Shown here one piece after another: positions 9,214-17,756 of a stretch of 64,000 nucleotides of DNA. This stretch comes from Bradyrhizobium sp. SZCCT0231 (GTDB taxonomy: Bacteria; Pseudomonadota; Alphaproteobacteria; Rhizobiales; Xanthobacteraceae): the NCBI RefSeq assembly GCF_018130245.1, contig NZ_JAFCKP010000003.1, positions 124,001 to 188,000 on the forward strand. Reading direction: 5' to 3'. A model generated the notes under the pieces. That model was not told where the DNA came from and ran no database searches. It saw only the letters and a program-made list of their open reading frames with translations. Position numbers and translations under genes: made by a program. The stretch's first letter is position 1; each line of letters starts with the position of its first letter.

Positions 9214-9403
9214 TCTGTCATCGCCCGCCTAGTGCGCAATTGCGCACAGGGGCGGGCGATCCAGTATTCCAGAGACGGTTGTGACTGAACTGATAGGCCG
9301 CGGCGTACTGGATGCCCCGCCTGCCGCCTTCGCTAAAGCTTCGGCGCCCCTAGACCTTAACCCCGGCGAAGCCTTGGCGTAGCCGGGTCGCGGGGCATGA
9401 CAG
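9214..9403. repeat. Compound palindromic element upstream of the amidase
   Basis: The outer arms CTGTCAT (9214-9220) and ATGACAG (9397-9403) enclose inner arms TCCAGTA and TACTGGA. Inside the left half is a local hairpin centred on GTGCGCAATTGCGCAC (9231-9246). The element fills nearly all of the gap between mbfA and the amidase promoter. It looks like two half-elements arranged head to head. Confidence 0.65.
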
Positions 9404-9418
9404 CGAATGTGACGCGAG

Positions 9419-10390
9419 CTACGCCGCCCCGATCACGATCCCCACCGCCAGCACGATGGCGCCGCCGAGCACGATCTGGAACACGGCCTGGAGGAACGGC
9501 GTGTCCATGTAGCGCGAGCGGATGAAGGCGATCGCCCACAATTCGAAGAACACGACGACGCAGGCGATTGCCGTCGCGATCCAGAACGCGTTGGCCCAGC
9601 TGTCGGGCACGAGATAGGGCGCGGTGTGACCGAGCCCGCCGAGCGTCGTCATCGCGCCGCAGGTGATGCCGCGCAGCCAGGGCGAGCCGCGCCCCGTGAG
9701 GGAGCCGTCGTCGGACAAAGCTTCCGCGAAGCCCATGCTGATGCCTGCGCCGATCGAAGCGGCGAGGCCGACCAGGAAAGTCTGCCAGTTCTGGTGCGTG
9801 GCGAACGCGGCGGCGAACAGCGGCGCCAGCGTCGAGACCGAGCCGTCCATCAACCCGGCAAGGCCCGGCTGCACATATTGCAGCACGAACATCCGCCGTC
9901 GCGTGCGGTCTTCCTCCGCGCGCACGTCGGGCTTCAGGATCTCGTCGGTCAGCCTGGCGGCGGTGTGCTCGTGGCTTTTCTCGGCCTCGGCGAGGTCGCC
10001 AAGCAGCCGGCGCACGCTGATGTCCTCGGCCTGCTCGGCGGCCTTCGCATAGAAGCGCTCGGCCTCGAGCTCCATGGTCTCGACTTCCCGGCGGATCGTG
10101 TCGAGCGGCAGGTTCTTGGTCAGCCAGATCGGGCGGCGGCGCAGGAATCCCTTGACGTCCTCGCGGCGGATCGGCGGCAGATGCTGGCCGAAGCGCTGCT
10201 CGTACAATTCCAGCAGCATGTGACGATGGCCGCGCTCCTCCTCGGCCATCTGCTCGAACAGCTTGGCCGAGTCCGGGTAGCGTTCCCTCAGGTCCTCGGC
10301 GAAGGTCATGTAAATGCGGCTGTCCTCCTCCTCGGAGGAGATCGCGACCGCCAGCACCTCGCGCTCGGTCAGATCGGCAAAATTCTTCAC
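9419..10390 (-). CDS. mbfA: Membrane-bound ferritin-like iron exporter MbfA
   Basis: A 323-residue two-domain protein. Residues 1-165 form a ferritin/rubrerythrin-like four-helix domain with iron ligands in [17 protein letters not shown] and AEKSHEHT. The rest is a VIT1/CCC1-type membrane domain with several hydrophobic helices. This fusion is the erythrin-vacuolar iron transporter family; MbfA of Bradyrhizobium and Agrobacterium exports iron and protects against iron and peroxide stress (family knowledge). GTG 10390 is the start. An Irr-type palindrome lies 18 bp upstream and predicts repression when iron is scarce. Confidence 0.92.
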   Translation of the reverse strand: MKNFADLTEREVLAVAISSEEEDSRIYMTFAEDLRERYPDSAKLFEQMAEEERGHRHMLLELYEQRFGQHLPPIRREDVKGFLRRRPIWLTKNLPLDTIRREVETMELEAERFYAKAAEQAEDISVRRLLGDLAEAEKSHEHTAARLTDEILKPDVRAEEDRTRRRMFVLQYVQPGLAGLMDGSVSTLAPLFAAAFATHQNWQTFLVGLAASIGAGISMGFAEALSDDGSLTGRGSPWLRGITCGAMTTLGGLGHTAPYLVPDSWANAFWIATAIACVVVFFELWAIAFIRSRYMDTPFLQAVFQIVLGGAIVLAVGIVIGAA

Positions 10391-10407
10391 GGCGGCCCTG
10401 GCATTGA

Positions 10408-10422
10408 TTAGAATTATTCTAA
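10408..10422 (-). promoter_or_regulatory. ICE motif (predicted Irr operator) at the mbfA promoter
   Basis: TTAGAATTATTCTAA is a perfect 15-bp palindrome, close to the iron control element to which Irr binds (TTAGAA-N3-TTCTAA form). It lies just upstream of the mbfA start, next to a TATATAGT-like -10 on the minus strand (around 10423-10431). That position fits repression by Irr. Confidence 0.8.
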
Positions 10423-10454
10423 ACTATATAAAGCGCGGCCGTTTCCGGGTCAAA

Positions 10455-11603
10455 TCAGGCGGTGCTCGCCTTGGTGAGGAAGTCCAGCAGCAACCCGCTC
10501 ACCTCGGCCGGCTGCTCCTGCTGGACCCAATGGCCGGCGCCGTCGACGAGATGGCAGCCGAGCATCTTCGTGCACGCGCGCCCCTGCATCGACTCGAACG
10601 TGCCCGGACGCTGATACGTGCCCCAATCCTGTTTCCCCGAGATGAAGCAGGAGGGCACGTCGATGCTGCGGCCGGCAAACAATTGCAGCTCGCTGTTGAA
10701 GGCGCCCGAGGTGCCGCAGCGATACCATTGCAGCCCGCCCTGGAATCCGGTGCGGCCATATTCGGCGCTGTAATAGGCGAGGTCGCTGTCCGGCAGCCAT
10801 TGGTTGGCGGCGATCGCGGCCGGCGACGGCATCTCCTTCGCAACCGTCCCGGCCATGGTCTCGTTCAGATCCATCACGTAATAGGTCGGCAGCTTCGCCA
10901 GCTCCTGCGCCGACCACGATTGCAGCGGATAGGGCTTGTTCCCGGTCCAGTCCGCGCTCTTGTGATGATAATAGGCGCGCAGGAAATCATGCAGGCCCTG
11001 CGGCGCGCGGTGCATGTCGGCATTCGCCTCGCGCGTCGAGTAGTACCATTGATAGTGTTTTCGCGGCCGCGGCAGCGCGGCGAGCTCGCGATGAACAGGA
11101 TCTTCGGCCGCAGGCTTTGCCGGCATGTCGACGGTGCCAAACGGCAGCGGCGGCGGTCCGCCGAACGGCGCGCTCATCATCGTCACCGAGCGAAACACAT
11201 CGGGCCGGATCAAGGCGCACCAGGCCGCGACCGGGCTGCCGAAATCGTGTCCGACCACATCGGCCTGCCTGTAACCGAACGCCGACACCAGGCCGAGCGC
11301 GTCGCGCACCAGGTTGAACAGCGAGAAGGGCGCAAGACCGCCGTCATACTCCGCACGCCATCCCGTCGTGCGTCCATAGCCGCGCTGGTCCGGCGCGATC
11401 ACGTGATAGCCGGCCGCGGCGAGCGCCGGCATCACCTTGCGCCAGGAGAACGCCAGCTCCGGAAAACCGTGCAGCAAGAGGATGCAGGGCCGGCCCTTGG
11501 TCTCGAAGCCGGCCTCCAGCACATGCATCCGCAAGCCGTTGATGTCGTCGACATAACGCGAGCGGATTCCGGCGGGCAGGGGAATGTCGGGGAGTACGGT
11601 CAT
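10455..11603 (-). CDS. Alpha/beta hydrolase, epoxide hydrolase-like
   Basis: The protein has 382 residues. The oxyanion-hole motif is HGFPE (45-49), typical of epoxide hydrolases. The nucleophile elbow GHDFGS carries Asp120 rather than Ser, which supports epoxide hydrolase or haloalkane-type chemistry. The general-base His lies in GAGHWVQQEQP near residue 355. DQRGYGR (72-78) is the conserved loop. ATG 11603 with GGAGAGAATTG upstream is chosen; the longer frame begins inside repeat R2 and is not credible. It is the last gene of a minus-strand run with an MBL lactonase, a GST and an FAH-like protein, suggesting turnover of an epoxide or cyclic ester compound. Confidence 0.85.
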   Translation of the reverse strand: MTVLPDIPLPAGIRSRYVDDINGLRMHVLEAGFETKGRPCILLLHGFPELAFSWRKVMPALAAAGYHVIAPDQRGYGRTTGWRAEYDGGLAPFSLFNLVRDALGLVSAFGYRQADVVGHDFGSPVAAWCALIRPDVFRSVTMMSAPFGGPPPLPFGTVDMPAKPAAEDPVHRELAALPRPRKHYQWYYSTREANADMHRAPQGLHDFLRAYYHHKSADWTGNKPYPLQSWSAQELAKLPTYYVMDLNETMAGTVAKEMPSPAAIAANQWLPDSDLAYYSAEYGRTGFQGGLQWYRCGTSGAFNSELQLFAGRSIDVPSCFISGKQDWGTYQRPGTFESMQGRACTKMLGCHLVDGAGHWVQQEQPAEVSGLLLDFLTKASTA

Positions 11604-11627
11604 CAATTCTCTCCACACGGGTGGAAT

Positions 11628-11710
11628 CGTAGGGTGGGCTAAGCGGAGCGTGCCCACCATCAGGTGTGGTGGGCACGGCGCGCGAAGCGCGCGCCTTTGC
11701 CCACCCTACG
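11628..11710. repeat. Palindromic intergenic repeat, family R2 copy 2
   Basis: It has the same outer arms as 1859-1948 (CGTAGGGTGGGC / GCCCACCCTACG) with inner GTGCCCACCA / TGGTGGGCAC. It fills the gap between the MBL lactonase and the epoxide hydrolase-like gene. Confidence 0.8.
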
Positions 11711-11724
11711 GGATCTCGGCCAGA

Positions 11725-12594
11725 TCACACCGCAGCACACACGAACCCGTTGCCCTTGCGCTTGATCTTGCCGACCGACGGTGACGGAAAATGCGCCGTA
11801 CAGCACAGCGTGTCGGTGTCGCAATAGCGCTCCAGGAAGCTGCGGCGCGTCGCGGCTGCCTTGGTCGGATCGACGTCGAATTTGATCGACAGCTCCGGAT
11901 AGAGCGTCTGCAGCGGCGAGTGCATGAGATCGCCCGAGAATACCGCATCGTCCTTGCCGCGGCCCATCGTGATGGCGATATGGCCCGGCGTGTGACCGGG
12001 CGTCGGCAGGATGCGGACGTGGTCGCCGATCTGATGGTCGTTGCCGACGAGCTCGTGCCTGTTGGCCTCGACCACCGGCAGCACGCTGTCGGCGAAAGGC
12101 GGGACTTCCGCCTTCGCATTCTGCGCGGACCAATGATCGAATTCCTGCCTGGCAAAGACGTAGCGTGCCTTCGGGAAGGTCGGCACCCAGCGGCCGTTCT
12201 CCAGCCGCGTGTTCCAGCCGACATGGTCGACATGCAGATGCGTGCACATCACGAAGTCGATGTCATCGACCGAGAACCCCGCGGCGCTGAGACCGCGCAA
12301 ATAGGTGTCGTCGGTCTTCATGTTCCATTTCGGCCGATTGGGGCGCGGCTTGTCGTTGCCGATGCAGCTGTCGATCAAAATGGTGTGGTGCGGCGTCTTC
12401 ACCACATAGGACTGGAAGCAGAGCAGCAGCACATCGTCATCGTCGAGTGCTTTGGCCTGCCGCATCCAGGCCCGGTTCTCGGCCAGCACCTCTGCCGTCA
12501 GTCCCGGCAGCATCTCCAGCGCCGGGACGAACGAGGTTTCCTGCTCGATGATGCGATGGATGGTGAGATCGCCGACCGAGTATTTGAGGCTCAT
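11725..12594 (-). CDS. MBL-fold hydrolase, lactonase type (paralog 1)
   Basis: A 289-residue metallo-beta-lactamase-fold protein. The zinc motif is H119-L-H121-V-D123-H124. Further ligands are in PTPGHTPGH and SGDLMHSP. Segment WNTRLENGRWVPTFPKARY closely matches the second MBL protein at 14315-15163. The family includes quorum-quenching and other lactonases. ATG 12594 follows GGGAGTTCTC. It is close behind the GST gene (15 bp gap), so it is probably in the same operon. Confidence 0.87.
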   Translation of the reverse strand: MSLKYSVGDLTIHRIIEQETSFVPALEMLPGLTAEVLAENRAWMRQAKALDDDDVLLLCFQSYVVKTPHHTILIDSCIGNDKPRPNRPKWNMKTDDTYLRGLSAAGFSVDDIDFVMCTHLHVDHVGWNTRLENGRWVPTFPKARYVFARQEFDHWSAQNAKAEVPPFADSVLPVVEANRHELVGNDHQIGDHVRILPTPGHTPGHIAITMGRGKDDAVFSGDLMHSPLQTLYPELSIKFDVDPTKAAATRRSFLERYCDTDTLCCTAHFPSPSVGKIKRKGNGFVCAAV

Positions 12595-12609
12595 GAGAAC
12601 TCCCGCACT

Positions 12610-13221
12610 TTACGCCGCCGGCGGCACCGAGATCTTCACCGAGGGCCGCTCCAGCATCTTCTGGTGGAAGGCGTCGAGCTTGGGATAGGCCTTGCGCCAG
12701 CCGCAATCGGCGAAGCGGAAGTCGGCATAGCCGAGCACGCAAACGAGGCCGATCTGCGAGATGTCGAACGGGCCGTTCAGCACCTCCGGCATGTTCTCGA
12801 AGCGCGCCATGCCGGTCCAGGCCCTGTTCCAATGATCGTCCGACCACGCCTGCCATTGCAGGCCCTGCGGCCGCGCCATCTTCTCGTAGCGGCACAGCAG
12901 CATGGAATCGAGCATGCCGTTGATCAGCGAGTGGTTGGTCTTGGCCTTCCAGCGCCGCGGACCGTAATCGGGGATCAGGCTGCCGCCGGCCATCTCGTTG
13001 AGATATTCGACGATGACGTAGGAGTCCAAAATCACGTCGCCGTCATTGGTGATCAGCACCGGCAGCTTCTTCAGCGGCGTGATCTTCGAATAGTCCTCGT
13101 TGGCCGTGCCCGGCGTCACGGCCGCGGGCACGAACTCGATCTTGTCGATCAGCCCAAGCTCGATCGCGGCGATACGCACCTTGCGGGCGAAGGGCGAGGC
13201 GGGGGAGAAGGTGAGCTTCAT
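12610..13221 (-). CDS. Glutathione S-transferase family protein
   Basis: The protein has 203 residues. The N-terminal thioredoxin-like domain starts FSPASPFARKVRIAA, with Ser in the active-site position, then a cis-Pro motif KKLPVLI and the E/DS motif ILDSYVIVEYL. The C-terminal helical domain follows. Likely roles are glutathione conjugation or thiol-dependent isomerisation of a catabolic intermediate. ATG 13221 has CAGGATCG upstream. It sits between FAH-like and MBL genes on the same strand; repeat R3 separates it from the FAH gene. Confidence 0.88.
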   Translation of the reverse strand: MKLTFSPASPFARKVRIAAIELGLIDKIEFVPAAVTPGTANEDYSKITPLKKLPVLITNDGDVILDSYVIVEYLNEMAGGSLIPDYGPRRWKAKTNHSLINGMLDSMLLCRYEKMARPQGLQWQAWSDDHWNRAWTGMARFENMPEVLNGPFDISQIGLVCVLGYADFRFADCGWRKAYPKLDAFHQKMLERPSVKISVPPAA

Positions 13222-13255
13222 GGAACGATCCTGATGAACATCGGGCAGTTGTTTT

Positions 13256-13370
13256 CGTCATTGCGAGCGAAGCGAAGCAATCCAGACTGTCTCCGCAGAA
13301 AGAACCTGGATTGCTTCGTCGCCAGCGCAAAATTGCTTCGCAATTTTGTCGCGGGCTCCTCGCAATGACG
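13256..13370. repeat. Palindromic intergenic repeat, family R3 copy 2
   Basis: Opens CGTCATTGCGAGCGAAGCG and closes CGCAATGACG, with an inner CAATCCAGA...CTGGATTG pair. A local AAATTGCTTCGCAATTTT hairpin lies at 13330-13347. Related to 7565-7643. Confidence 0.78.
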
Positions 13371-13386
13371 GGGAGAGAGCGGAGGC

Positions 13387-14229
13387 TTACGCCGCGACGA
13401 TCTCCTGGCGCTGCTCGCCAAGGCCTTCGATGCCCAGCGTCACGACGTCGCCGACATTGAGGAAGGTCGGCGGCTTCATGCCCATGCCGACGCCGGGCGG
13501 GGTGCCCGTGGTGACGACGTCGCCGGGCAGCAGCGTCATGAATTGCGAGACGTAGGAAATGCACTTGGCCATGGTGAAGATCATGGTCGCGGTCGAGCCG
13601 GTCTGGCGGCGCTGGCCGTTGACGTCGAGCCACATCGAAAGGTTCTGCACGTCCTTGATCTCGTCCTTGGTCGCGAGCCACGGCCCGAGCGGGCCGAACG
13701 TGTCGTGCGACTTGCCCTTGGTCCACTGGCCCAGGCGCTCGATCTGGAAATTGCGCTCGGAGACGTCGTTGCAGACGCAGTAGCCGGCGACGTGGTTGAG
13801 TGCATCGGCTTCCGAGACGTATTTCGCACGGGTGCCGATGATCGCGGCAATCTCGACCTCCCAGTCGAGCTTGGTCGAGCCGCGCGGCTTCTCGACCGGA
13901 TCGTTCGGGCCGGAGAGCGAGGTGTTCGCCTTGAGGAAGAAGATCGGCTCGGCCGGAATCGGGTTGCCCGTCTCCTTGGCGTGATCGCTGTAGTTGAGGC
14001 CGATCGCCACGAATTTCGAGATGCCGGTGACGGGCGCTCCGAACCGCGGCTTGCCGGACACGGCGGGCAGCGAGGCGGGGTCGAGCGCCGCCAGCTTCTT
14101 CAGGGACTCAGGCGAATAGGCCTCGCCGGTGAGGTCCTTCACATGCGCCGACAGGTCGCGCAACTGGCCGGATTTGTCGATCAGGCCGGGCTTTTCCGCA
14201 CCCTTCTCGCCGTAACGAACAAGCTTCAT
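13387..14229 (-). CDS. Fumarylacetoacetate hydrolase family protein
   Basis: The protein has 280 residues. FAH-fold signatures are GLNYSDHAKE with PIFFLKANT, the metal-binding DWEVEIAAIIG and NDVSERNFQ. The N-terminal MKLVRYGEKGAEKPGLID is typical of the single-domain 2-keto-4-pentenoate hydratase/ureidoglycolate lyase-like group, which cleaves or hydrates 2-oxo acids with Mg2+/Mn2+. The substrate is unknown. ATG 14229 follows GGGAGAAACGAG; residues further upstream read through a non-coding gap. The gene heads a minus-strand group with a GST, an MBL lactonase and an epoxide hydrolase-like protein. Confidence 0.88.
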   Translation of the reverse strand: MKLVRYGEKGAEKPGLIDKSGQLRDLSAHVKDLTGEAYSPESLKKLAALDPASLPAVSGKPRFGAPVTGISKFVAIGLNYSDHAKETGNPIPAEPIFFLKANTSLSGPNDPVEKPRGSTKLDWEVEIAAIIGTRAKYVSEADALNHVAGYCVCNDVSERNFQIERLGQWTKGKSHDTFGPLGPWLATKDEIKDVQNLSMWLDVNGQRRQTGSTATMIFTMAKCISYVSQFMTLLPGDVVTTGTPPGVGMGMKPPTFLNVGDVVTLGIEGLGEQRQEIVAA

Positions 14230-14314
14230 TCTCGTTTCTCCCTGGAGATTGGACCGATCGGTTAACAGCTTCATGGAACAGGGCGGCAGGAAATTCAACC
14301 GCCCAAAACGGAGA

Positions 14315-15163
14315 TCACCCCAGCGCTACAAACCTGAACGCGTCCCCCTCCCGCCTGATATGTCCCGCCGAAAAGTGTCCGCCGATCACCAGCGCCTCCG
14401 TGTCGGCAAAGCGCGAGAACACCTTGTGCCGGGACGCTGCCGATTGGGCGGGATCGGTGTCGACGACCGAGCACCAGTCGAGATGCGCCATCTGGCAGGG
14501 GTGATGGGCGACGTCGCCGGCGAGCAGGCCCTGCTCGCCGTCAGATTTGATCAGGATGCTCATATGGCCGGGGCTGTGGCCCGGGGTCGGGATCATGCTG
14601 ATCTCCTCGCAGAGCCGGTGGTCGCTCGCGATCAGATCGGCCCTTTCGGCATCGACGATCGGCTGCACGGAATCATTGAACACCGCCGCCTTGTCCGGCT
14701 CCGTGGAATGGTCGCGCCAGTGCTCGTATTCGGTCCTGCCGAAAACGTAGCGCGCCTTCGGGAAGGTCGGCACCCATTTGCCATCGACCAGCTTCGTGTT
14801 CCAGCCGACATGATCGACATGAAGATGCGTGCACAGCACGGTGTCGATGCTGTCGGGCGCAAAGCCGGCCGCGGTCATCGTCTCCAGGAATGGCGCGCTG
14901 CGATTGTTCCAGGTCGGGACGCTGCGGCCCTGCTTGTCGTTGCCAAGGCCGGTGTCGACCACGATGCGGCGCGTCGGCGTCTCCACCACCAGCGAATGGA
15001 TCGACATCTTCAGCCGGCCTTCCTCGGTGGCGAAATGCGGGATCAGCCAGGGCAGCTTGCGGATTTCGTCGTCGGTCGCGAGCGGCAGGATGAAGCGGGT
15101 CGAGCCGACCGTCTCCAATTCCACCACCTTGGTGATTTTGACCCTGCCCACCTTCCACTGCAT
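14315..15163 (-). CDS. MBL-fold hydrolase, lactonase type (paralog 2)
   Basis: A 282-residue paralog of the 11725-12594 product. The zinc motif H113-L-H115-V-D117-H118, then PTPGHSPGH and LAGDVAHHP, are intact, and WVPTFPKARYVF is shared exactly. ATG 15163 is preferred because GGAAGG lies 6 bp upstream; the frame extends to 15826 only because it is antisense to the DUF3775 gene. It is 85 bp upstream of the FAH-family gene on the same strand and divergent from the DUF3775 gene. Confidence 0.86.
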   Translation of the reverse strand: MQWKVGRVKITKVVELETVGSTRFILPLATDDEIRKLPWLIPHFATEEGRLKMSIHSLVVETPTRRIVVDTGLGNDKQGRSVPTWNNRSAPFLETMTAAGFAPDSIDTVLCTHLHVDHVGWNTKLVDGKWVPTFPKARYVFGRTEYEHWRDHSTEPDKAAVFNDSVQPIVDAERADLIASDHRLCEEISMIPTPGHSPGHMSILIKSDGEQGLLAGDVAHHPCQMAHLDWCSVVDTDPAQSAASRHKVFSRFADTEALVIGGHFSAGHIRREGDAFRFVALG

Positions 15164-15274
15164 CCGGCACCTTCCCATGTTCTTTTTGGCGCCGAAACAT
15201 GCGGTTTTCCGCCATCGAGCGCAATGGATCATCTGACGCGATGCGGCGTTATCGCGGGAACCGGAGAAGGAGCC

Positions 15275-15751
15275 ATGCCAGAGCTTGCAATATCCGCTGA
15301 TAAGGTCGCCTTCATCATCGAGAAGGCACGCGAATTCGACGTCAAGGAGGCGGGCTCCGATCCGGATTCCGGCTCCAACCCGAGCGATGACGATGCGGTC
15401 GATGTCCTCGAGGACGATGGCTCCGACCCTGTCGTCCAAGAGCTCGGCAGCTTCATGATCGCCCTGAACGAGGACGAGCAGGTCGATCTCGTCGCGCTGA
15501 CCTGGCTCGGTCGCGGTGACGGCACGATCGAGGATTGGGACGATTTGCGGGCCCGCGCCGTGGAGGCGCGGGGTGAGTATCGCAGCCCGCGTCGCGAAAC
15601 GGTGCACTATCTGCTTGGCGAGCCGATGCTGGGCGACCTGCTCGCGGGCGGGCTCGACGAATTCGGCATCGACTGGACCGGCGAGCGACTCACCGCCGAT
15701 TCCTCCGATCCCAGCGAACGGGACGAGGACGAGCCGACGAAGCAGCGGTGA
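15275..15751 (+). CDS. DUF3775 domain-containing protein
   Basis: A 158-residue acidic protein. The block DKVAFIIEKAREFDVKE at residues 9-25, an acidic loop with DPDSGSNPSDD, the segment LNEDEQVDLVALTWLGRGD and YLLGEPMLGDLLAGGL match the DUF3775 pattern. The function is unknown; no enzymatic motif is visible. ATG 15275 is preceded by GGAGAAGGAG. The tail (about 140-158) is charged and probably disordered. Divergent from the MBL gene and convergent with the SDR. Confidence 0.85.
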   Translation: MPELAISADKVAFIIEKAREFDVKEAGSDPDSGSNPSDDDAVDVLEDDGSDPVVQELGSFMIALNEDEQVDLVALTWLGRGDGTIEDWDDLRARAVEARGEYRSPRRETVHYLLGEPMLGDLLAGGLDEFGIDWTGERLTADSSDPSERDEDEPTKQR

Positions 15752-15761
15752 GTACCGTGAA

Positions 15762-15789
15762 CTCTCTCCCCGCAGGCACGGGGAGAGAG
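15762..15789. terminator. Hairpin between convergent genes
   Basis: CTCTCTCCCCG (15762-15772) pairs with CGGGGAGAGAG (15779-15789). It lies between the stops of DUF3775 and the SDR. There is no long T-run, so it may be a repeat fragment or an attenuating hairpin shared by both strands. Confidence 0.5.
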
Positions 15790-15797
15790 AAGAAGTA

Positions 15798-16580
15798 TTA
15801 CAGCGTGCCCGGGAACGCGCCGCCATCCAGCAGAATGTTCTGTCCGGTGATGAAGCCGGCCTTGGCGCCGCACAGGAAGGCGCAGGCGTAGCCGAACTCG
15901 TCGGGCTGGCCGAAGCGGCCGGCGGGGTTCAGCTTGGCGCGCTCGGCCAGGATCTGCTGCGGCGTGACGCCGCGCTTGTCGGCTTCGCCCTTCGCGGTGC
16001 TGGTCAGGCGATCGGTCTCGAACGGGCCCGGCAGCAGGCCGTTGATGGTGACATTGTTGATCACCGTCTTGCGCGACAGGCCGGCGATGAAGCCGGTGAG
16101 GCCGGCGCGCGCGCCGTTGGAGAGGCCGAGGATGTCGATCGGCGCCTTCACCGCGGCCGAGGTGATGTTGACGATGCGGCCGAACTTGCGCGCCATCATG
16201 CCGTCGACGGTCGCCTTGATCAGCTCGATCGGGGTGAGCATGTTGGCGTCGATCGCCTTGATCCAGTCGTCGCGGGTCCAGTTGCGGAAATCGCCGGGCG
16301 GCGGGCCGCCGGCATTGTTGATCAGGATGTCGGGATCGGGGCAGGCCTTCAGCACGGCCTCGCGCCCCGCCGGCGTCGTGATGTCGCCGACGATCTCGGT
16401 GACCTTCACGCCGGGATAGGCCTTGCGGATCTCGTCGGCGGTCTTCTTCAGGGCTTCGGCGCCGCGCGCGGTCAGCGTGACGTCAACGCCGGCTTCGGCC
16501 AGCGAGATGGCGCAGGCGCGCCCCAGGCCTTTGCTGGATGCGCAGACGATGGCGCGGCGACCTTTGATCCCAAGATCCAC
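15798..16580 (-). CDS. SDR family protein with a non-canonical active site
   Basis: The protein has 260 residues. The cofactor motif is SSKGLGR (15-21) and NNAGG (88-92) is present, as is Ser141. The expected YxxxK is replaced by S154-N-G-A-R158 in LGLSNGARAGLTG. This LSNGAR subgroup is widespread in proteobacteria and is usually annotated as 3-oxoacyl-ACP reductase-like, but a classical SDR mechanism looks impossible. GTG 16580 with GGGAGTGAAACA upstream is chosen; the 30-residue upstream extension has no ribosome site. It converges with the DUF3775 gene. Confidence 0.82.
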   Translation of the reverse strand: MDLGIKGRRAIVCASSKGLGRACAISLAEAGVDVTLTARGAEALKKTADEIRKAYPGVKVTEIVGDITTPAGREAVLKACPDPDILINNAGGPPPGDFRNWTRDDWIKAIDANMLTPIELIKATVDGMMARKFGRIVNITSAAVKAPIDILGLSNGARAGLTGFIAGLSRKTVINNVTINGLLPGPFETDRLTSTAKGEADKRGVTPQQILAERAKLNPAGRFGQPDEFGYACAFLCGAKAGFITGQNILLDGGAFPGTL

Positions 16581-16896
16581 TGTTTCACTCCCGTAAATGT
16601 CAGGCAGGTTTTGAACGGGCCGCACTCTAGCCAACTGTGACGCCGCTGATAAGGGAGGTGCCCGCACCAAAATGCATGCGCGCCGGCACTAGCGATGCAA
16701 ATGCGCCTGATCAGATCCGCCGCTCCTGCTTGAGGCGGTCGATCGCGGCATAGACGGCGAGATCGAAACTGTTCATGAGCACAACCCTGCCTTGACGGGA
16801 CGAATGAACGCCGAACCGATCATTCCGGTTTCCGGTCGCTAAAATCGTCTGTATTGGTGGCTCCAAAGCTCGGGGAAATCGTCCAAGGAATGCGTC
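16581..16896. other. Divergent promoter region between two SDR genes
   Basis: It holds the promoters of the flanking SDR genes. A 21-codon minus-strand frame (16711-16776, starting MNSFDLAVYA and ending QERRI) resembles only the opening residues of longer membrane proteins and may be a residual 5' end; it has no downstream continuation. Confidence 0.35.
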
Positions 16897-17658
16897 ATGT
16901 CAGGCCTATTCGACGTCAGTCAAGAAACCATCCTCGTCACGGGCGCGAGCCAGGGGCTGGGCCGGCAATTTGCCCGGGTGCTGGCGGCACATGGTGCGGC
17001 CGTCGCGCTCGCCGCGCGGCAGACTGACAAGCTGAAGAGCCTCGAGGAGGAGATCCGCGGCAAGGGCGGCCGCGCGGCTGCGGTCGCGCTCGATGTCACC
17101 GACACAGCCTCGATCGCCAGGGCTGTCGATGCCGTCGAAGCCGCGCTCGGCCCCGTCACGGTGCTGATCAACAATGCCGGCATCGCCATCGAGAAGCTCG
17201 CGACCGAGCAGACCGAGGCGGACTGGGACGCGGTGATCGGCGCCAACCTGAAGGGCGCCTATTTCCTCGCGACGGAAGTGGCGCGGCGCATGATCGCGCG
17301 CAAGCAGTCTGGCAACATCGTCAACATCGCCTCCGTGCTCGGCACCGGCGTCTTGAAGGCGGTCTCGCCTTACGCGATCTCCAAGGCCGGCATCATCCAG
17401 GCGACCAAGGCGATGGCGCTGGAGCTCGCGGGGCAGAACATCCGCATCAACGCGCTCGCGCCCGGCTATATCGACACCGAGATGAATCACGCGTTCTGGT
17501 CGACGCCCGCAGGCGAGCGCCTCGCCAAGCGCATTCCGCAGCGCCGCGTCGGCGCCGAGTCCGATCTCGACGGCGCCATCCTGCTGCTGGCATCGAATGC
17601 GTCGCGCTACATGACGGGAAGCGTTGTGACGGTGGACGGCGGGTTTCTGCTGAACTGA
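16897..17658 (+). CDS. SDR family oxidoreductase (FabG-like)
   Basis: A 253-residue classical SDR. The nucleotide motif is TGASQGLG (15-22), and NNAG, Ser in NIASVLG and Y-A-I-S-K are all present, so the enzyme should be active. The C-terminus YMTGSVVTVDGGFLLN is typical of 3-oxoacyl reductase-type members. Likely NAD(P)H-dependent reduction or oxidation of a 3-oxo/hydroxyacyl group or an alcohol. It converges with the GMC oxidoreductase gene. Confidence 0.88.
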   Translation: MSGLFDVSQETILVTGASQGLGRQFARVLAAHGAAVALAARQTDKLKSLEEEIRGKGGRAAAVALDVTDTASIARAVDAVEAALGPVTVLINNAGIAIEKLATEQTEADWDAVIGANLKGAYFLATEVARRMIARKQSGNIVNIASVLGTGVLKAVSPYAISKAGIIQATKAMALELAGQNIRINALAPGYIDTEMNHAFWSTPAGERLAKRIPQRRVGAESDLDGAILLLASNASRYMTGSVVTVDGGFLLN

Positions 17659-17756
17659 GCCGCCGTATTGCTCGGCATGTCCGGGACGACAGCGGAGAGT
17701 GCGGCAGCAGCTTGCCCTTCGCAGCACGACAGCGGAGAATGACGTGGCAGCGTCGC

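Noticed and set aside
16711-16776. 21-codon frame starting MNSFDLAVYA
   Set aside because: Too short and without a clear RBS; resembles only the opening of other proteins.
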